Shown one piece after another: positions 14,178-15,960 of a DNA stretch of 15,960 nt. The position numbers were made by a program, and so were the translations under genes. The notes beneath the pieces are model-generated. The model had not been told where the DNA came from. It did not search any database and saw only the letters and a list, made by a program, of their open reading frames with translations. The stretch is from CAZRQL01 sp964602415 (GTDB lineage Bacteria > Bacteroidota > Bacteroidia > Cytophagales > Flammeovirgaceae), in assembly GCA_964602415.1 (NCBI GenBank), contig CAZRQL010000046.1, forward strand, positions 1 to 15,960, in the 5' to 3' direction. The number at the start of each line of letters is the position of its first letter. The first letter of the stretch is position 1.

Positions 14178-14993
14178 ATGTCTTACATAATAAATCCCAC
14201 CGAGCAAGACTCCCATCACAACCATTTGGAATTGCTGTCTCTCAAAGAAATTTTATTGGCTATCAACCAAGAAGACCACAGCGTGCCTGCGGCTGTAAAC
14301 AAGGCTCTTTCGGCAATTGAATCGCTGGCCCGGGCCACCTACGAGCGCATGAAATCGGGGGGGCGGCTTTTTTATATTGGGGCAGGAACCAGCGGAAGGT
14401 TGGGGGTGGTGGACGCTTCGGAGTGCCCGCCCACTTTTGGGATTGAACAAGGGCGGGTAGTGGCCCTGATAGCAGGGGGCGATGCCGCCATTAGGGTAGC
14501 CGTCGAAAATGCCGAGGACAACGAGCAGCAGGCTTTTAAGGATTTGCAAAAGCATAACGTTTCCGGTTCGGATATTGTGGTGGGCATAGCGGCCTCCGGA
14601 AAAACGCCCTATGTAGTGGGAGGGCTAAGAGATTGCCAGAGGCACAACATCACCACAGGCTGCATCGTCTGCAACCCAAACTCAATGGCCGCCCGCTACG
14701 CCGACTACCCCGTAGAGGTCATAGTCGGGCCGGAACTCATCACAGGAAGCACAAGAATGAAAGCCGGAACCGCACAAAAACTGGTGCTCAACATGCTCAC
14801 CACCAGTGTGATGATAAAACTCGGCCACGTCAAAGGCAACAAAATGATCGACATGCAACTCACCAACTCAAAACTTCGCGAGCGCGCCTTGCGAATGGTA
14901 ATGAGTGAAACGGGGCTTTTAGAGCCGGATGCCCAAAGACTGTTGGATGAGTTTGGATCGGTAAGAAAAGCCATTGACCATGCAAAAAGCTAA
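14178..14993 (+). CDS. murQ: N-acetylmuramic acid 6-phosphate etherase
   Basis: A 271-residue cytoplasmic SIS-domain enzyme that splits the lactyl ether of MurNAc-6-phosphate to give GlcNAc-6-phosphate and D-lactate, a step in peptidoglycan amino-sugar recycling. The sugar-phosphate loop GGRLFYIGAGTSGRLG (61-76) leads into DASECPPTFG. E82 and E113 (in AEDNE) correspond to the two catalytic glutamates known from E. coli MurQ (Glu83 and Glu114). A second signature, TGSTRMKAGTAQKLVLNML, and MIDMQLTNSKLRERA follow. The protein is shorter than the ~298-residue E. coli form at the C-terminus, as is common for Bacteroidota homologues. It is divergent from the giant gene across a 99-bp AT-rich spacer (14079-14177) in which I find no clear TAnnTTTG box for murQ. 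No transporter or kinase gene is adjacent. Its stop directly abuts the stop of the convergent psd gene. Confidence 0.95.
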   Translation: MSYIINPTEQDSHHNHLELLSLKEILLAINQEDHSVPAAVNKALSAIESLARATYERMKSGGRLFYIGAGTSGRLGVVDASECPPTFGIEQGRVVALIAGGDAAIRVAVENAEDNEQQAFKDLQKHNVSGSDIVVGIAASGKTPYVVGGLRDCQRHNITTGCIVCNPNSMAARYADYPVEVIVGPELITGSTRMKAGTAQKLVLNMLTTSVMIKLGHVKGNKMIDMQLTNSKLRERALRMVMSETGLLEPDAQRLLDEFGSVRKAIDHAKS

Positions 14994-15650
14994 TTACCAG
15001 ACCGCTAAGACAGTCTGTCCGCCCACTACCCTATCGCCCACTTGCACCTTCAGTTCCGCTGTCAAGGGCAAAAACACATCTACCCGAGAGCCAAATTTGA
15101 TAAATCCCATTTCTTGGCCTTGAAGCCTTTTGTCGCCTTCTTTGACGTAGCAGCGGATTCTTCGCGCCACCGCACCTGCTATCTGTCTGAAAAGCAAAAC
15201 CCTACCTTCTTCATCGCGTACCGCTATGCTGCTGCGTTCATTGAGCGTGGAAGACTTGGGATGCCAAGCCACTAAATACTTGCCCGGATGATACCGATAA
15301 TAAATCACCTCACCCGAAACAGGCATCCTGTTGACATGAACATCCAAAGGAGACATAAAAATAGAAACCTGTAAACATTTCTGCTTCAGAAATTCCTCTT
15401 CCTCAACCTCTTGTATGATGACGATTTTGCCGTTGGCGGGAGCTATCACCTGAGAGGGATTTATATCGGTATAAACTGAAGGATTGCGAAAAAAATACTG
15501 AAAGAACAGATACACCACCGCACTGAACCCCAACACAAAAAGTTGGAGGGTTTGCGCGTCGGGCAGATAGTGCCAAATCACAGCATTCAAAGCCACCAAC
15601 AAAACAAAAACCACCGGCAAGGTGCTGTATCCCTCTCTGTGTATATTCAT
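14994..15650 (-). CDS. psd: Phosphatidylserine decarboxylase-family proenzyme
   Basis: 218 residues from the chosen start MNIHREGYSTLPVV, the length and N-terminus typical of the short Psd/archaetidylserine-decarboxylase type found in Bacteroidota. It would convert phosphatidylserine to phosphatidylethanolamine at the inner membrane. Two hydrophobic segments (about 9-29 and 33-54) anchor it. APANGKIV, FMSPLDVHVNRMPVSGEV and YHPGKYLVAWHPKSSTLNER are family blocks. KFGSRVDVFLP contains the Gly-Ser self-cleavage site; Ser188 would become the pyruvoyl group of the small subunit. An in-frame ATG at 15680 would add ten residues, but it lies upstream of the -7 box at 15670-15677 and precedes the conserved N-terminus, so 15650 is preferred. 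The gene is convergent with murQ with no bases between stops. The usual neighbour for phosphatidylserine synthase (pssA) is not seen, but could lie beyond the edge. Confidence 0.92.
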   Translation of the reverse strand: MNIHREGYSTLPVVFVLLVALNAVIWHYLPDAQTLQLFVLGFSAVVYLFFQYFFRNPSVYTDINPSQVIAPANGKIVIIQEVEEEEFLKQKCLQVSIFMSPLDVHVNRMPVSGEVIYYRYHPGKYLVAWHPKSSTLNERSSIAVRDEEGRVLLFRQIAGAVARRIRCYVKEGDKRLQGQEMGFIKFGSRVDVFLPLTAELKVQVGDRVVGGQTVLAVW

Positions 15651-15669
15651 AATAAACTCATTGATGGGG

Positions 15670-15677
15670 CAAAGATA
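15670..15677 (-). promoter_or_regulatory. Bacteroidota -7 promoter box of psd
   Basis: TATCTTTG on the minus strand matches TAnnTTTG exactly and ends 20 nt before the chosen ATG, allowing a short leader. It decides against the upstream ATG at 15680, which would lie outside the transcript. The -33 element is not convincing. Confidence 0.5.
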
Positions 15678-15867
15678 CAAGCAAAAGCATTGAGTTGGGT
15701 TGTCAGGAGTCGCTTTGCAATACGGTTTATTTGGGGCGCATGTGTGCCCAAATTAGCCGCGCCGGTGGCCACTGACCGTTGGGTGATCGGATTGGTTCAG
15801 TTGCTGTTTTGTTGTGCTCCTTGCTTAAGTAACGGCATTCTATTAAACAACTCATTATTTATACCAA

Positions 15868-15924
15868 GATTTAAGTGATTTTTAAGATTTTAAGGATTTA
15901 TTCGTTTGATTTTCAAGGATTTAA
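15868..15924. repeat. Degenerate GATTT array with 9-bp phasing
   Basis: GATTT starts at 15868, 15877, 15886 and 15895, exactly nine bases apart, and again at 15908 and 15918. The units are GATTTAAGT, GATTTTTAA, GATTTTAAG and GATTTATTC. The wider stretch 15681-15960 has no gene I can support; its left part (to about 15840) is featureless apart from the psd promoter area. Similar AAGGATTT-rich strings are common in Bacteroidota spacers, so this may be a dispersed repeat. Confidence 0.5.
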
Positions 15925-15960
15925 TTCTAAAAAAATATAAAACCACTTAATTTATAGTAT

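Noticed and set aside
15648..15680. Upstream start for psd at 15680
   Set aside because: The ten extra residues precede the conserved MNIHREGY start, and this ATG lies upstream of the TATCTTTG box at 15670-15677.

Overview
The window reads as a chromosomal segment of a member of the Bacteroidota, most likely Cytophagales or a related gliding lineage. The evidence is: two proteins carrying the C-terminal type B sorting domain (gliding-motility/CHU_C type) of the type IX secretion system (T9SS); a Bacteroidota-style lipoprotein; -7 promoter boxes of the form TAnnTTTG; a short 271-residue MurQ; a 218-residue phosphatidylserine decarboxylase-family protein; and AT-rich spacers with dispersed repeats.

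Layout, left to right. (1) Positions 1-208 hold the 3' end of a type B sorting-domain gene broken by an apparent one-base insertion. (2) 385-1224 (-) is a lipoprotein with its own terminator, divergent from (3) the tRNA CCA-adding enzyme at 1379-2809 (+). A perfect 17-bp palindrome lies between them. (4) 2810-4944 is a 2.1-kb accessory scar holding dispersed hairpin repeats, the ends and transposase tail of a decayed IS1182-like element, an antitoxin/PIN-toxin pair whose toxin is frameshifted, and the C-terminal scrap of a tyrosine recombinase. (5) 4945-6918 (-) is an M3-family zinc oligopeptidase. (6) 7071-14078 (-) encodes a 2335-residue secreted protein: signal peptide, IgGFc-binding-like N-terminal domain, six ~260-residue super-repeats of three beta-sandwich domains each, two Fn3-like domains and a T9SS type B sorting domain. 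(7) 14178-14993 (+) is murQ, and its stop codon directly abuts that of (8) the convergent phosphatidylserine decarboxylase-family gene at 14994-15650 (-). (9) The last 310 bases are non-coding and contain a 9-bp-phased GATTT array.

The genes do not form one pathway. Cca (tRNA 3'-end maturation), the M3 peptidase (peptide turnover), MurQ (peptidoglycan amino-sugar recycling) and Psd (phospholipid synthesis) are housekeeping functions. The lipoprotein and the giant protein belong to the cell envelope or surface. The items most worth a second look are the giant protein's 18-domain architecture, with a cysteine pair in every repeat domain and a 524-bp block that looks identical between neighbouring super-repeats; the IS scar with three copies of one element end; the Asp-to-Glu change in the Cca catalytic motif; and the TTTGCACCATG junctions that suggest leaderless transcripts. 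I see no convincing new defence or mobile system. All statements come from reading the sequence; no database search was run.
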